Below, piece after piece: positions 1 to 8,290 of a stretch of DNA of 42,987 nt. Location: NCBI GenBank assembly GCA_046542355.1, contig JBKHBN010000013.1, positions 1 to 42,987 of the forward strand, given 5' to 3'. A program made the translations under genes and the position numbers. This DNA is from UBA1672 sp046542355. GTDB taxonomy: Bacteria > Pseudomonadota > Alphaproteobacteria > Micavibrionales > Micavibrionaceae. Numbering within the stretch: position 1 is the first letter of the stretch; every line of letters starts with the position of its first letter. The notes under the pieces were generated by a model, which saw only the letters and a program-made list of their open reading frames with translations, did not search any database and had not been told where the DNA came from.

Positions 1-1812
1 TTCATCCATCGTCCGTTGAGACGGAAATAGCCCCTCCTCCCAGCCGGGAAGAAAAACATAGTCAAATTCCAGCCCCTTTGCTCCATGCAACGTCATAATA
101 CTGATATAATCACCATCACTGGCATCCTGATTTTCCAGCACAAGCGCAACATGCTCTAAAAATTCAGGCAAAGATTCATAATCCGCCATGCCCGAAATCA
201 ACTCTTTAAGATTCTCGATGCGTCCTGGAGCTTCAGGAGACTTGTCCCGTTTCCACATATCCATATACCCCGATTCCTCAAGGGTAAGAGCCGCAACCTC
301 ATCATGTTTCATAGCATCGAGTGCCGCGCGCCAGCGCGCAAAATCATCAGTGAGTTTCATCAGGCTGGCGCGCATTTTCGGCCTTAACTCATCGGTCTGC
401 GCCAAATCAATAATTGCAGCATGCAAGCTCATACTATGAGCACGCGCATGGGCATATAGAGTGTTCACCGTACTATTGCCAATCCCGCGGCGCGGCGTAT
501 TAATGATGCGCTCCAACGCCAGATCATCATCCCGCTGCATAACCACGCGCAAATAAGCCAGAGCATCCCGCACTTCCATACGCTCGTAAAAACGCGCTCC
601 GCCGATAATTTTATAAGCAAGCCCAAGCTTGATAAAGCGTTCTTCAAATTCACGTGTCTGAAACCCCGTGCGCACCAAAACAGCGATCTGCTTTAAAGAA
701 ACCTTACCGTCATCTGCCGATCCGCGTTGTAATTGCTCAATTTCCTCTCCGACCCAACGCGCTTCGGCCTGACCATCCCACAATCCGCATAATTTTATCT
801 TATTACCATCCCCTTGCTGCGACCATAAGTCTTTACCCAAACGCGCACCATTATTCTTAATCAAAGCGCCCGACGCTTTTAATATCACATTTGTGGAGCG
901 GTAATTCTGCTCAAGTCGAACAGTTTGCGCACCCGAAAAATCCTCCTCAAACTTGAGAATATTACCAACCTCCGCCCCGCGCCACCCGTAGATAGACTGG
1001 TCATCATCGCCAACACAACATATATTCCCAGACCCCTTTGCCAGCAACCTCAGCCATAAATATTGCGCAACATTCGTATCTTGATACTCGTCAACCATGA
1101 TGTAACGAAAACGCCTGTGATACTCCTGCAAAATATCATTATGCTGCGGATTCCTCAAAATTGTAATAATGTGGAGCAGTAAATCACCAAAATCACAAGC
1201 ATTAATGGCGCGCAGCCTGTCCTGATACAGCCTGTATAAGACAGCCATCTTCCCGTCAGCGACATCTCCTGCATCACTAACATCGACTTGCGCAGGAAGA
1301 ACAGCCCGGTCTTTCCAGCGATCAATAAAAGAAATGCACATCTTGGGCGCCCACTTTTTAATATCAACGCCATTAACTTCCATAATCTGCTTGAGAAGCC
1401 GAACCTGATCATCCGTATCAAGTATTGTAAAATTACTTGAAAGCCCTACAAGATCAGCATGCCGGCGCAACATGCGCGCAGCCAGGGAATGAAACGTCCC
1501 AAGCCACCACCCTTCTACTGGAGCGCCGCCCATCATCGCGGCAATACGCTCTTTCATTTCAAGAGCGGCCTTATTGGTAAACGTCACAGCCAAAACCTGT
1601 GAAGGGTAAGCCCGCCCGGTATTAAGCAAATGCGCCAGCCGCGTTGTCAAAACGCGGGTTTTGCCCGTACCGGCACCAGCTAGCACAAGCCACGCCCCTT
1701 CAAGACCTTCAACAGCGCGACGCTGATTCTCATTAAGATCATCAAGATAGGAAAAACGCATAGCAGAATCTGGTAAGACCAGCGAATCATCAATATTATA
1801 TATACATTGCAT
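1..1812 (-). CDS. uvrD: UvrD/PcrA-type superfamily 1 DNA helicase, C-terminus beyond window
   Basis: This is a 3'-5' ATP-dependent DNA helicase of the UvrD/PcrA/Rep family, acting in nucleotide excision repair, mismatch repair or removal of recombinase filaments. It reads as 604 uninterrupted codons and runs off the left edge. Visible motifs, in order, are Walker A (AGAGTGKT), the TFTNKAA motif Ia, GTFHSLAARMLRRH, the Walker B region VDEYQDTN, motif III GDDDQSIYGWRGA, motif IV LEQNYRS, and motif V TLHGAKGLEFDYVFLPG, ending at SQRTMDE. Motif VI (EERRL) should follow just outside. The ATG at 1812 follows an in-frame TAA; a second ATG at 1761 (codon 18) is the alternative, and neither has a well-spaced ribosome binding site. 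The family call is firm; UvrD versus PcrA naming is not separable here. Confidence 0.93.
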   Translation of the reverse strand, partial: MQCIYNIDDSLVLPDSAMRFSYLDDLNENQRRAVEGLEGAWLVLAGAGTGKTRVLTTRLAHLLNTGRAYPSQVLAVTFTNKAALEMKERIAAMMGGAPVEGWWLGTFHSLAARMLRRHADLVGLSSNFTILDTDDQVRLLKQIMEVNGVDIKKWAPKMCISFIDRWKDRAVLPAQVDVSDAGDVADGKMAVLYRLYQDRLRAINACDFGDLLLHIITILRNPQHNDILQEYHRRFRYIMVDEYQDTNVAQYLWLRLLAKGSGNICCVGDDDQSIYGWRGAEVGNILKFEEDFSGAQTVRLEQNYRSTNVILKASGALIKNNGARLGKDLWSQQGDGNKIKLCGLWDGQAEARWVGEEIEQLQRGSADDGKVSLKQIAVLVRTGFQTREFEERFIKLGLAYKIIGGARFYERMEVRDALAYLRVVMQRDDDLALERIINTPRRGIGNSTVNTLYAHARAHSMSLHAAIIDLAQTDELRPKMRASLMKLTDDFARWRAALDAMKHDEVAALTLEESGYMDMWKRDKSPEAPGRIENLKELISGMADYESLPEFLEHVALVLENQDASDGDYISIMTLHGAKGLEFDYVFLPGWEEGLFPSQRTMDE

Positions 1813-1941
1813 CCCTTATAGATGAAGAGAAACTTAGCAAAGTGCAAGCACGCTACCAGATATAAAACAAAATAATGGGGATAGCTGTAGATAAGAAAAT
1901 ATATATATTAAATAATACTGTCAGATTTTATGCAACGTGGC

Positions 1942-2991
1942 CTAAGACCTTGCAGAGGTAGTGCGAGCAGCAATAACACGATTGCGCCCCTCTTTCTTAG
2001 CAGAATACAAGGCCTTATCAACACGCTCAATAAGAGAATCAATCGTCTCGCCCTTAATATACTCTGTCACACCTGCAGAAAGCGTAATCTTGGCAATCTT
2101 CTTGCCGGTTGAGCGATTCACAACTTCCTTCTTCTCAACCTCCTGACGCAAAATCTCGGCAACCTTAGTACCGCCGACAATGTTTGTCTCAGGCAATAAA
2201 ACAGCAAACTCCTCACCGCCATAACGCACTGTCGTATCTCGTCCTTTCACCCCTTGCTTCAAAGTTCTTGAGACAAGCTTGAGAACCTGATCACCCACCT
2301 GATGACCAAACGTATCGTTAAAATGTTTGAAATAATCAATATCGAGAAGAATCATTGAAAAACTGTATGAATCCACATCATTTGCCAACCCTAAAAGCCG
2401 GTAAACCTCATGATCAAACGCCTTCCTGTTAGAAAGCCCCGTCAAAGGATCCGTCATAGCCTCCTTACGAGCAATCTCCAAATCCCGCCGCATATCCTCA
2501 ATCACATGCAAAGATTGCTCAAGCGTCTCCTCCAGTTCCGAGTTTCTGCTAATCATCTGCCGCGTCTCATCCATCATATCGACCACAAGAGCAGAAATTT
2601 CGTCTTGACTTTTTTCCTCACGCAAACCCAGATTAACGCGCTCTAATGTTTCATTATATTCACTAACGTTACGCTTTGTTGAAGAAACGACATTATTAAC
2701 GTCCTGAATTGTCTTCTCTATTCGATCACCAGCCCGAATAACCCTTTTTTCTTCCCGCGCACCGCCCAGAACTTCCTGAAAAATTTCATAGAAAACATCA
2801 TCAGCCAATGTCCCCTTATGTTCATGAACAGCATCATCTAAAATCTTGATAAGCTCTGAGTCTGCGCCGGAAAAATAGACAAACCACAATTCATAATTCT
2901 CTGGCGTCGGTGACAGACCAAGCTCCTCTATCCGCTCAAGAGCGCGCGTTGAAATCTGCTTTGCCTTTTTACCTGAATGAGAATATGCCAC
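1942..2991 (-). CDS. Cytoplasmic diguanylate cyclase (GGDEF protein)
   Basis: This 349-aa protein should make cyclic di-GMP from two GTP. Residues 1-75 form a conserved-looking helical N-terminal region, residues about 80-178 are charged and helical, probably a coiled coil that mediates dimerisation, and the GGDEF domain covers about 179-345. The active-site loop is GGEEF (258-262) and the metal-binding region ILLDIDYFK is intact, so catalysis is likely. The inhibitory I-site, normally RxxD five residues before the loop, reads KGRD, so product inhibition may be weakened. No membrane segment or signal peptide is visible. The start is GTG because an in-frame TGA lies two codons upstream and no early ATG exists. 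The nearest neighbours, uvrD and the 378-aa unknown, do not indicate its signal. Confidence 0.9.
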   Translation of the reverse strand: MAYSHSGKKAKQISTRALERIEELGLSPTPENYELWFVYFSGADSELIKILDDAVHEHKGTLADDVFYEIFQEVLGGAREEKRVIRAGDRIEKTIQDVNNVVSSTKRNVSEYNETLERVNLGLREEKSQDEISALVVDMMDETRQMISRNSELEETLEQSLHVIEDMRRDLEIARKEAMTDPLTGLSNRKAFDHEVYRLLGLANDVDSYSFSMILLDIDYFKHFNDTFGHQVGDQVLKLVSRTLKQGVKGRDTTVRYGGEEFAVLLPETNIVGGTKVAEILRQEVEKKEVVNRSTGKKIAKITLSAGVTEYIKGETIDSLIERVDKALYSAKKEGRNRVIAARTTSARS

Positions 2992-3036
2992 GAATCAAAA
3001 TCTTACCATTGTCGAAGAAAACATACATAGACTTTC

Positions 3037-3064
3037 AATATAAAAGTATTTTACAGCATAGCAA
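3037..3064 (-). promoter_or_regulatory. Possible sigma-70-like promoter for the diguanylate cyclase gene
   Basis: On the minus strand, TTGCTA (3064-3059) and TATATT (3042-3037) are separated by 16 bases, about 45 bases before the GTG start at 2991. This is a by-eye match in A+T-rich sequence, so confidence is low. Confidence 0.3.
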
Positions 3065-3127
3065 ACACAAATAAGAATATGTCCACCAAAGCGTAGCATT
3101 TTACAACCACCAGAAACACCCCCAAAT

Positions 3128-4264
3128 CTATGTCCGAAACCTAAGGGGCATTTCATTATCAAGCATAGCACGAAATTCCTCCGGCGGTTTCATTTCAGGC
3201 TTTAAAGGTAATTCTTCAACAGCCTTTTCATCAACAGACACGCGATGCCTACCAATAAGCCCAAGGGTGGCACCGGCAAGAAGAACCGGAGCCGCAGCTA
3301 CCACAGCAGGTTTAAGCTCCTCCGGCTTAATCCCTGCCGCTTCAACCTTATCCGCCGTAACAACATCACCATAATGATCCTGCACATATTGATGATTATG
3401 GGAAACATTCTGCAAATGATGCTCAACATTAGCAAGCTCCTTCATTTCAGGCTGATCCTCCCCTTCCGGATCAGCCGCCAGAAACTCTTTAAGATCCTTC
3501 GCGCTAAGCGCCGCCCAATCCGGCTGATCGCCGCCGCCCTTTTTCTCAGAAGCAGCCAGAGCCTCAGAAGCCCCGCCGGAACTGGCCTCCCGCGTATCAA
3601 TTTTTTTACCGGCCTGCAAGCGGGTTAAGGTTTCCTCTATCAAGGCTTTTTGCTTTTCAGGGGGCAATTTTTTTTCATTCTTGCTCAGCTCTCGAACAAC
3701 CGTGGCACCACCGGCAATTGTCGCAAGCGTACCACCCCCAAGCATCGCATCAGCTGCCAAAGCCGCTGCCGCTCCAAGAGGACTAGGTAAACCCTTACCA
3801 ACCAGATCCTGATCAACTGCAGCCATATCAACGCCCATATCCTTGGCCACATCTTTTAACATGCCAACAGCCTGCCCTTTGGCTTCCTTCCAGTCCTGCA
3901 CAAAAGCAGTTTTTTTCTCCCGTACATCCTGCACCGCATTCGCATGCTGCCCCGCAACCTCGACACTGTCTTTAACAGCGCTGCCAACATTACGTTTCAT
4001 ATTATCTGTATGGATGGGATCAACTTTATAAACCCTATCTCCATGAAGCTTGCTCATCAAGCTGTGTTTTTCTTCCTGATAGCCACCAATCAAGGCCTGC
4101 ATAGGATTAACAGGGGGCTCTTCGCCCATAAAGAAACGGGAATTGCCGGAATCAGGCCGCGAAAAACCTGTCATCGCCATGACATCACGAGGACTGGACA
4201 TAGCTCCCATGGCTCTCACATAGCCTGACCCGTTCTTGGTATTAAACAGATTTGTTAAAGCCAT
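3128..4264 (-). CDS. Hypothetical protein, 378 aa, with two alanine/glycine-rich hydrophobic stretches
   Basis: I do not recognise this family. The N-terminal 60 residues are rich in Gly, Ser, Met and Asn (MALTNLFNTKNGSGYVRAMG at the start) with no signal peptide. Residues about 95-150 are charged and helical. Two hydrophobic Ala/Gly-rich stretches follow, at about 158-188 (PLGAAAALAADAMLGGG region) and about 320-342 (VVAAAPVLLAGATLGLIG), separated by a strongly charged linker rich in Lys, Glu and Asp. The C-terminus is acidic and proline-rich. Such stretches could be membrane-associating or glycine-zipper-like, but that is inference. The ATG has a GAGG ribosome binding site four bases upstream. 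It appears to be a single-gene unit with its own promoter, between comM and the diguanylate cyclase gene. The open frame and initiation signals make it a real gene; its function is unknown. Confidence 0.75.
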   Translation of the reverse strand: MALTNLFNTKNGSGYVRAMGAMSSPRDVMAMTGFSRPDSGNSRFFMGEEPPVNPMQALIGGYQEEKHSLMSKLHGDRVYKVDPIHTDNMKRNVGSAVKDSVEVAGQHANAVQDVREKKTAFVQDWKEAKGQAVGMLKDVAKDMGVDMAAVDQDLVGKGLPSPLGAAAALAADAMLGGGTLATIAGGATVVRELSKNEKKLPPEKQKALIEETLTRLQAGKKIDTREASSGGASEALAASEKKGGGDQPDWAALSAKDLKEFLAADPEGEDQPEMKELANVEHHLQNVSHNHQYVQDHYGDVVTADKVEAAGIKPEELKPAVVAAAPVLLAGATLGLIGRHRVSVDEKAVEELPLKPEMKPPEEFRAMLDNEMPLRFRT

Positions 4265-4344
4265 TAAACCTCACTTCCAACCCTTAAAAAACGCCCCTTT
4301 ATAGAAATAACGTGCTTCTAGAACGCAAGCGCCTCATACTAAAC

Positions 4345-4374
4345 ATTATATCGCATTACACCAATAAAAAACAA
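4345..4374 (-). promoter_or_regulatory. Promoter for the 378-aa hypothetical gene
   Basis: A perfect TATAAT lies on the minus strand at 4350-4345, about 80 bases before the ATG at 4264. The -35 match (TTGTTT, 18-base spacing) is weak. This suggests the gene is transcribed separately from comM. Confidence 0.45.
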
Positions 4375-4381
4375 ATTAAAT

Positions 4382-4403
4382 GCAAGCAGCATAAACCGCT
4401 TGC
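4382..4403 (-). terminator. Possible comM transcription terminator
   Basis: GCAAGC (4382-4387) and GCTTGC (4398-4403) form a stem with two more flanking pairs possible in the loop region. On the minus strand it is followed by an A+T-rich tract containing a run of six T. It lies about 95 bases beyond the comM stop, so the assignment is tentative. Confidence 0.35.
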
Positions 4404-4453
4404 CATTAGCTACGGCTAGTCCCTGCGCGGTTTTCAGGCTTATCTCTTAAAAA

Positions 4454-4500
4454 AAATTTGCCTGCGCAGAATAGACAAAACACGTGACGGCACTATCTAA
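4454..4500 (-). repeat. 47-bp dispersed repeat, copy 1 (at the 3' end of comM)
   Basis: This 47-base sequence matches 6881-6927 at 42 of 47 positions in the same orientation. It contains the TAG stop codon of comM at its right end, then runs downstream of the gene. The shared core includes GCGCAGAATAGACA and CACTATCTAA. I see no open reading frame or strong hairpin in it. The two copies flank comM and the 197-aa gene as direct repeats. Confidence 0.8.
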
Positions 4501-6059
4501 CACAGTGCCATCCGCCGATAACTAAAGGCTTCCGCAATATCACGCTTGCTCAGAACCTCTGCCCCGCCATTCAAATCCGCAATCGTACGGGCAACACGCA
4601 AAATCCTGTAATACCCGCGCGCCGACACTTTGGCTTGCTCAACCGCACGCATAAACATCGCACGCGCCGAATCATCCATATGAGTAACATCATCAAGCAT
4701 AGAGCCAGTCAATCTGGCATTAATAAAATTACAGCCGCCCCATAAAGAGTGACTTGATCCAACATCATGCGCCTTGGCAAGAACTTCAAATCTTTGCTTT
4801 TGAATATCCCTGACGCGTTCAATGCGCCGCGCAATATCGGCGGACGTCTCATGACCGCTGATATCAGCCTGTAAATCCGCAATACTGACAGCAGGAACAT
4901 CAATATGAATATCAATCCGATCCATCAAAGGCCCCGATATTTTGGATTGATAATCCACTGCACATCGCGGTGCGCGGCTGCACGCCAGATCATTATCTCC
5001 CAAATGACCGCAGCGACAGGGATTCATGGCAGCGATAAGCTGGAAACGCGCCGGATAACGAATATGCGCATTTGCCCGCGCAACAAGAACATCCCCGCTC
5101 TCAAGAGGTTGACGCAAAGCCTCAAGGGTAGATCTCGCAAATTCCGGCAACTCATCCAAAAACAAAACACCATGATGAGCAAGGGATATTTCGCCGGGCT
5201 TTGCCTTTTGTCCCCCGCCAATCAAAGCAGGCTGGGAAGCGCTATGATGAGGATTGCGAAAGGGTCGAGCGCGCACCAGACCGCCCTCGGGCAATATACC
5301 CGCAACAGAATGAATCATGGAAAGCTCCAATGCCTCCTCAGATCTTAAAGGCGGCAAGATACCTGGAACGCAGGAGGCCAGCATGGATTTACCGCTACCC
5401 GGTGGCCCGACCATAAGAACATTATGGCCACCCGCCGCAGCAATTTCCAGCGCTCGTTTCGCACTTTCCTGCCCTTTAACGTGCACAAAATCAGGAATAT
5501 ACTCAGACCCGTTGTCATTAACCAGCTTAACATCGGGCGTGCTTAGAATCTGAGAACCTTTAATATGATTAATAAGCTGCAGCAAATTATGAGGCGCCAA
5601 CACCTGAAGATCGCCAGCCCAAACTGCTTCATCTCCACAATCCCCGGGACATATCAGGTTATTTTGCATCGTTGCTGCATGGATCGCTGCTGGCAAAACA
5701 CCGGAAACAGACCGTATGCCCGCATCAAGTGAAAGCTCCCCAAGCACGATAAATTCCTCAAGCTCTTCCTTGGGCAAAACGCCCATAGCGCCCAGAACCC
5801 CCAAAGCAATAGGCAAATCATAATGACTGCCCTCCTTGGATAAATCAGCTGGCGCCATATTAACCGTCAAGCGCTTTGGCGGCAGAGAAAGCCCCAAAGC
5901 ATGAAGCGCCGCGCGCACCCGCTCTTTACTTTCCGCAACCGCCTTATCCGGAAGCCCAACAATATTAAAAGACGGCAAACCATTCGACAGTTGCACCTGC
6001 ACATCCACAGCCTTCACCTCTATTCCCTGGAAAGCTACAGTGTTAACCCGCGCAACCAT
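4497..6059 (-). CDS. comM: ComM/YifB-family Mg-chelatase-like AAA+ ATPase
   Basis: This 520-aa protein belongs to the YifB/ComM family. ComM is a hexameric branch-migration helicase that extends heteroduplex during natural transformation; many non-competent bacteria also carry it. Residues 1-170 are the ChlI-like N-terminal domain (RVNTVAFQGIEV, GLPDKAVAESKERVRAA). The AAA+ core has Walker A VGPPGSGKS (217-225), FRNPHHSASQPALIGGG, Walker B LFLDELPEF, and AAMNPCRCG followed by two more cysteines, the four-cysteine motif usual for the family. The C-terminal domain keeps SARGYYRILRVARTIADL. The length is normal. The start has a GAGGA ribosome binding site six bases upstream. It is divergent from the 197-aa unknown gene. 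Its last bases lie inside a 47-bp repeat. No other competence gene is in the window, so a transformation role is inference. Confidence 0.95.
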   Translation of the reverse strand: MVARVNTVAFQGIEVKAVDVQVQLSNGLPSFNIVGLPDKAVAESKERVRAALHALGLSLPPKRLTVNMAPADLSKEGSHYDLPIALGVLGAMGVLPKEELEEFIVLGELSLDAGIRSVSGVLPAAIHAATMQNNLICPGDCGDEAVWAGDLQVLAPHNLLQLINHIKGSQILSTPDVKLVNDNGSEYIPDFVHVKGQESAKRALEIAAAGGHNVLMVGPPGSGKSMLASCVPGILPPLRSEEALELSMIHSVAGILPEGGLVRARPFRNPHHSASQPALIGGGQKAKPGEISLAHHGVLFLDELPEFARSTLEALRQPLESGDVLVARANAHIRYPARFQLIAAMNPCRCGHLGDNDLACSRAPRCAVDYQSKISGPLMDRIDIHIDVPAVSIADLQADISGHETSADIARRIERVRDIQKQRFEVLAKAHDVGSSHSLWGGCNFINARLTGSMLDDVTHMDDSARAMFMRAVEQAKVSARGYYRILRVARTIADLNGGAEVLSKRDIAEAFSYRRMALC

Positions 6060-6286
6060 TTAAAATCCTCTTTTCACACATAAAAAAGCACATATAACCA
6101 CTTATGGCACAAGAAGAACAAAAAGAAAACGCTAAAAAACAACAAACCAAACCAGATAAGAAACAAACACTTTATATACACATATTAACGCTTTATTTAA
6201 TATTTCCCTTTAAGAGAAGAAAGACAGGCCAAAAACAACCGGCTCTGCTGTTTGGATCTATAACCTACTCACGAATGGAAAAGACA

Positions 6287-6880
6287 ATGCCACAAAGCAA
6301 CCAGCAACGCGCACTGTTAAAAAACAAACTGCAAATGCCGATGATCGTTCGTGATCTTCTCACAACCGAGAAAACACCCGACGATACACAAACCTACGCC
6401 ATGCATCACCTGTTCAGTGAATTCACAACCGAAAACAGTCTCCTGTGCGCAGCCTTCGTCATGCAGGAAATTGCACAGCAGGGAAATGTCCACCCCTCCG
6501 ACATGGCCTTTTTTCATATGGAATGCGAACGCCTAATTGAATGTTACAGCGCTCGAGATCAATTAGCACAGGAAAACCCGGATCTCTGGGACGAAACACA
6601 AATCAGCAAACTTGATGATATCGCCGAAGATCTTGAAAGCTTCTTGGATTTGGTTGCCCTGTGTAAACTTTCATATGAAATCACAGCACCAAACGTCACG
6701 CACATTATAGACATTCTCGATACACAGCTCCAAGGCCAGCTTATGATCATTGACGAGGTCATCACAATGCGAAACGGGCAAATGCTTGAACAAATCAACT
6801 ATGCCAGCACCCTACCCACAACCAGCATTAAATCCTGCGGTGATAATATCATAGTATTTCCCGGCAACAGGCAGCACTAA
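6287..6880 (+). CDS. Hypothetical protein, about 197 aa, helical
   Basis: I do not recognise this family. The open frame extends back to 6104 (258 codons), but the first 57 codons are lysine/glutamine-rich and lie in A+T-rich sequence that looks like the upstream region of divergent comM. The ATG at 6287 has a GGAAAAG ribosome binding site about six bases upstream, whereas the ATG at 6275 has none, so 6287 is preferred. The 197-residue product is mainly acidic and helical with no signal peptide or membrane segment. It has several cysteines (LLCAAF, MECERLIECY, ALCKLSYE, KSCGDN) that do not form a recognisable metal motif. Its stop abuts the second 47-bp repeat, and it converges with the HIT gene. 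Confidence 0.68.
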   Translation: MPQSNQQRALLKNKLQMPMIVRDLLTTEKTPDDTQTYAMHHLFSEFTTENSLLCAAFVMQEIAQQGNVHPSDMAFFHMECERLIECYSARDQLAQENPDLWDETQISKLDDIAEDLESFLDLVALCKLSYEITAPNVTHIIDILDTQLQGQLMIIDEVITMRNGQMLEQINYASTLPTTSIKSCGDNIIVFPGNRQH

Positions 6881-6927
6881 AAATTTGCTCGCGCAGAATA
6901 GACATAACACGTAACGACACTATCTAA
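6881..6927 (-). repeat. 47-bp dispersed repeat, copy 2 (between two convergent genes)
   Basis: This matches 4454-4500 at 42 of 47 positions. It fills the gap between the stop of the 197-aa gene (6878-6880) and the HIT gene, and includes the TAG stop of the HIT gene. As in copy 1, the minus-strand gene stops inside the repeat, so the element begins at the same point relative to both genes. Confidence 0.8.
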
Positions 6928-7316
6928 TCACCGACTAGTGCTCCAACAGGTGCGCCACCAAGAATATGCAGGTGAAAATGCGGCACTTCCTGACCGCCAT
7001 CCTTTCCTGCATTGGCAATAGAGCGAAAGCCTGACTCAGCAATGCCCTTTTCCTTCACAATCTTGGAAACAGCCTCAAAAAACGCTTTTACCTCCTGTGC
7101 GCTGGCATTGGCGCCAAAATCCTCAATCGAAATATAAGAACCTTTCGGAATAACCAATATATGAACAGGCATCTTGGGATCTATATCATTAAAAGCCAGA
7201 ACATGCTCATCTTCATAAACCTTATCGCAAGGAATCTCCCCTCTTAATATCTTCGCAAAGACATTCTCCCGATCATAAACTGCATCATAAGCATCATTCT
7301 CATCATAAATAGCCAT
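6924..7316 (-). CDS. HIT family (histidine triad) nucleotide-binding protein
   Basis: This 130-aa protein is a HinT-branch histidine triad hydrolase. These enzymes cleave phosphoramidates and aminoacyl-adenylates such as lysyl-AMP; the in vivo role in bacteria is poorly defined. The signature HFHLHILGG lies near residues 113-121 and supplies the catalytic histidine. The N-terminal half carries the usual FAKILRGEIPCDKVYED and AFNDIDPKMPVHILVIPK segments. Bacterial members are usually about 110-140 aa. A short acidic Tyr/Asp-rich leader precedes the domain. The gene is divergent from panD and converges on the 197-aa gene. Its stop codon lies inside the second 47-bp repeat. The family is certain; the substrate is not. 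Confidence 0.93.
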   Translation of the reverse strand: MAIYDENDAYDAVYDRENVFAKILRGEIPCDKVYEDEHVLAFNDIDPKMPVHILVIPKGSYISIEDFGANASAQEVKAFFEAVSKIVKEKGIAESGFRSIANAGKDGGQEVPHFHLHILGGAPVGALVGD

Positions 7317-7443
7317 AACATTTTCCTTTTGATTTCTGTATTAATCTTAGCTAGGGTCAAGCCAATCTTAAAACAACAACAAAAACCCTTGAGCTACAAA
7401 ATTCAAGGCCGATTACACACTGAACACATCAGGAAGTAAAGTT

Positions 7444-7806
7444 ATGATTATAAACATGCTAAAATGCAAACTGCACAGAGCAACCGTAACGCAGGCCGAT
7501 CTGGACTATGAAGGATCTATTTCTATCGATAAAAATCTGATGGAACAAGCCGGCTTACTCTTAAATGAGCAAGTCGATGTTCTCAACATCACCAACGGCA
7601 ACCGCCTGACAACATATGTTATAGAAGGAAAACGCGATAGTGGCATGATTTGCATTAATGGCGCAGCCGCCCACCTCGTTAATAAAGGTGATCTGGTTAT
7701 AATTTGCGCATACGCCCAAATGAAAGAAGAAAAAGCAAAATCTTTTAAGCCGACAATCCTGCTTCTTGACCCACAAAACAAGGTAAAAAGCAAATCTTGC
7801 AAATAA
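7444..7806 (+). CDS. panD: Aspartate 1-decarboxylase (pyruvoyl enzyme)
   Basis: PanD decarboxylates L-aspartate to beta-alanine for pantothenate and coenzyme A synthesis in the cytoplasm. The 120-aa precursor has the self-cleavage site Gly24-Ser25 in YEGSISID, in register with the E. coli enzyme; cleavage converts Ser25 to the catalytic pyruvoyl group. KLHRATVT (9-16), the NGAAAH loop (about 72-77) and GDLVIICAYA follow in the expected order. The C-terminus has a short lysine-rich tail (KSKSCK). The ATG has GGAAGTAAAG just upstream as ribosome binding site. It is divergent from the HIT gene and codirectional with trxA 91 bases downstream, but trxA seems to have its own promoter. No other pantothenate gene is nearby. 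Confidence 0.95.
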   Translation: MIINMLKCKLHRATVTQADLDYEGSISIDKNLMEQAGLLLNEQVDVLNITNGNRLTTYVIEGKRDSGMICINGAAAHLVNKGDLVIICAYAQMKEEKAKSFKPTILLLDPQNKVKSKSCK

Positions 7807-7823
7807 GGCGCCACTAAATCCCC

Positions 7824-7851
7824 TTGACTAAAGACCTGTCATTATCATAGT
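7824..7851 (+). promoter_or_regulatory. Possible promoter for trxA
   Basis: TTGACT (7824-7829) and CATAGT (7846-7851) are spaced by 16 bases, about 45 bases before the trxA ATG. The -35 is good and the -10 is weak, and it lies in the gap between panD and trxA. Confidence 0.4.
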
Positions 7852-7897
7852 GATGGAGGAGTGAACTTTACTAATTTAAGTAACAAAGGAACGCTTC

Positions 7898-8221
7898 ATG
7901 TCTATTCAAGCTATAAATGATGAAAACTTTGAACAAGAAGTCATTAACGCGGAAACTCCGGTTTTGGTTGACTTCTGGGCAGAATGGTGCGGCCCTTGCC
8001 GTGCTCTTATGCCAGTAGTAGAAGAAATTGCACAAGAACTGGAAGGAAAAGTAAAAATCGTCAAAGTAAACATTGACGAAGCACCGCAAACACCTGGTAA
8101 ATACGGCCTTCGCGGTGTGCCAACCTTGATGATTTTCAAAGATGGAAAAGTATCTGACACACGCGTTGGAGGGCTACCCAAATCACAACTGATCGAATGG
8201 ATAAACGGCAGCATATCGTAA
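7898..8221 (+). CDS. trxA: Thioredoxin
   Basis: This 107-aa cytoplasmic disulfide reductase is reduced by thioredoxin reductase and donates electrons to ribonucleotide reductase and other proteins. The active site WCGPC has its redox cysteines at residues 31 and 34, and the cis-proline loop GVPTL lies near residue 75, both at standard positions. Length is typical for TrxA, with no signal peptide. A possible AAGGAA ribosome binding site lies before the ATG. In other Alphaproteobacteria I recall trxA lying directly downstream of addA in the same direction; here it converges with addA across a shared terminator, so one side has been inverted. Confidence 0.96.
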   Translation: MSIQAINDENFEQEVINAETPVLVDFWAEWCGPCRALMPVVEEIAQELEGKVKIVKVNIDEAPQTPGKYGLRGVPTLMIFKDGKVSDTRVGGLPKSQLIEWINGSIS

Positions 8222-8253
8222 AGAAAATTTCCCAAAATCAATAAAAAACCAAA

Positions 8254-8286
8254 AAAAAGCCGCCGGTTAATAATCGATGGCTTTTT
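8254..8286. terminator. Bidirectional terminator between trxA and addA
   Basis: AAAAAGCC (8254-8261) and GGCTTTTT (8279-8286) form a perfect 8-bp stem with a 17-base loop. A-runs and T-runs on the two sides suit termination of both convergent genes. The loop is longer than usual. Confidence 0.6.
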
Positions 8287-8290
8287 CCGC

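Noticed and set aside
1155..1421. 88-codon minus-strand frame
   Set aside because: Out-of-frame shadow inside the uvrD helicase reading frame, which continues uninterrupted through this stretch.
1813..1941. Gap between uvrD and the diguanylate cyclase gene
   Set aside because: A+T-rich with no clear terminator, promoter or small frame that I could support.
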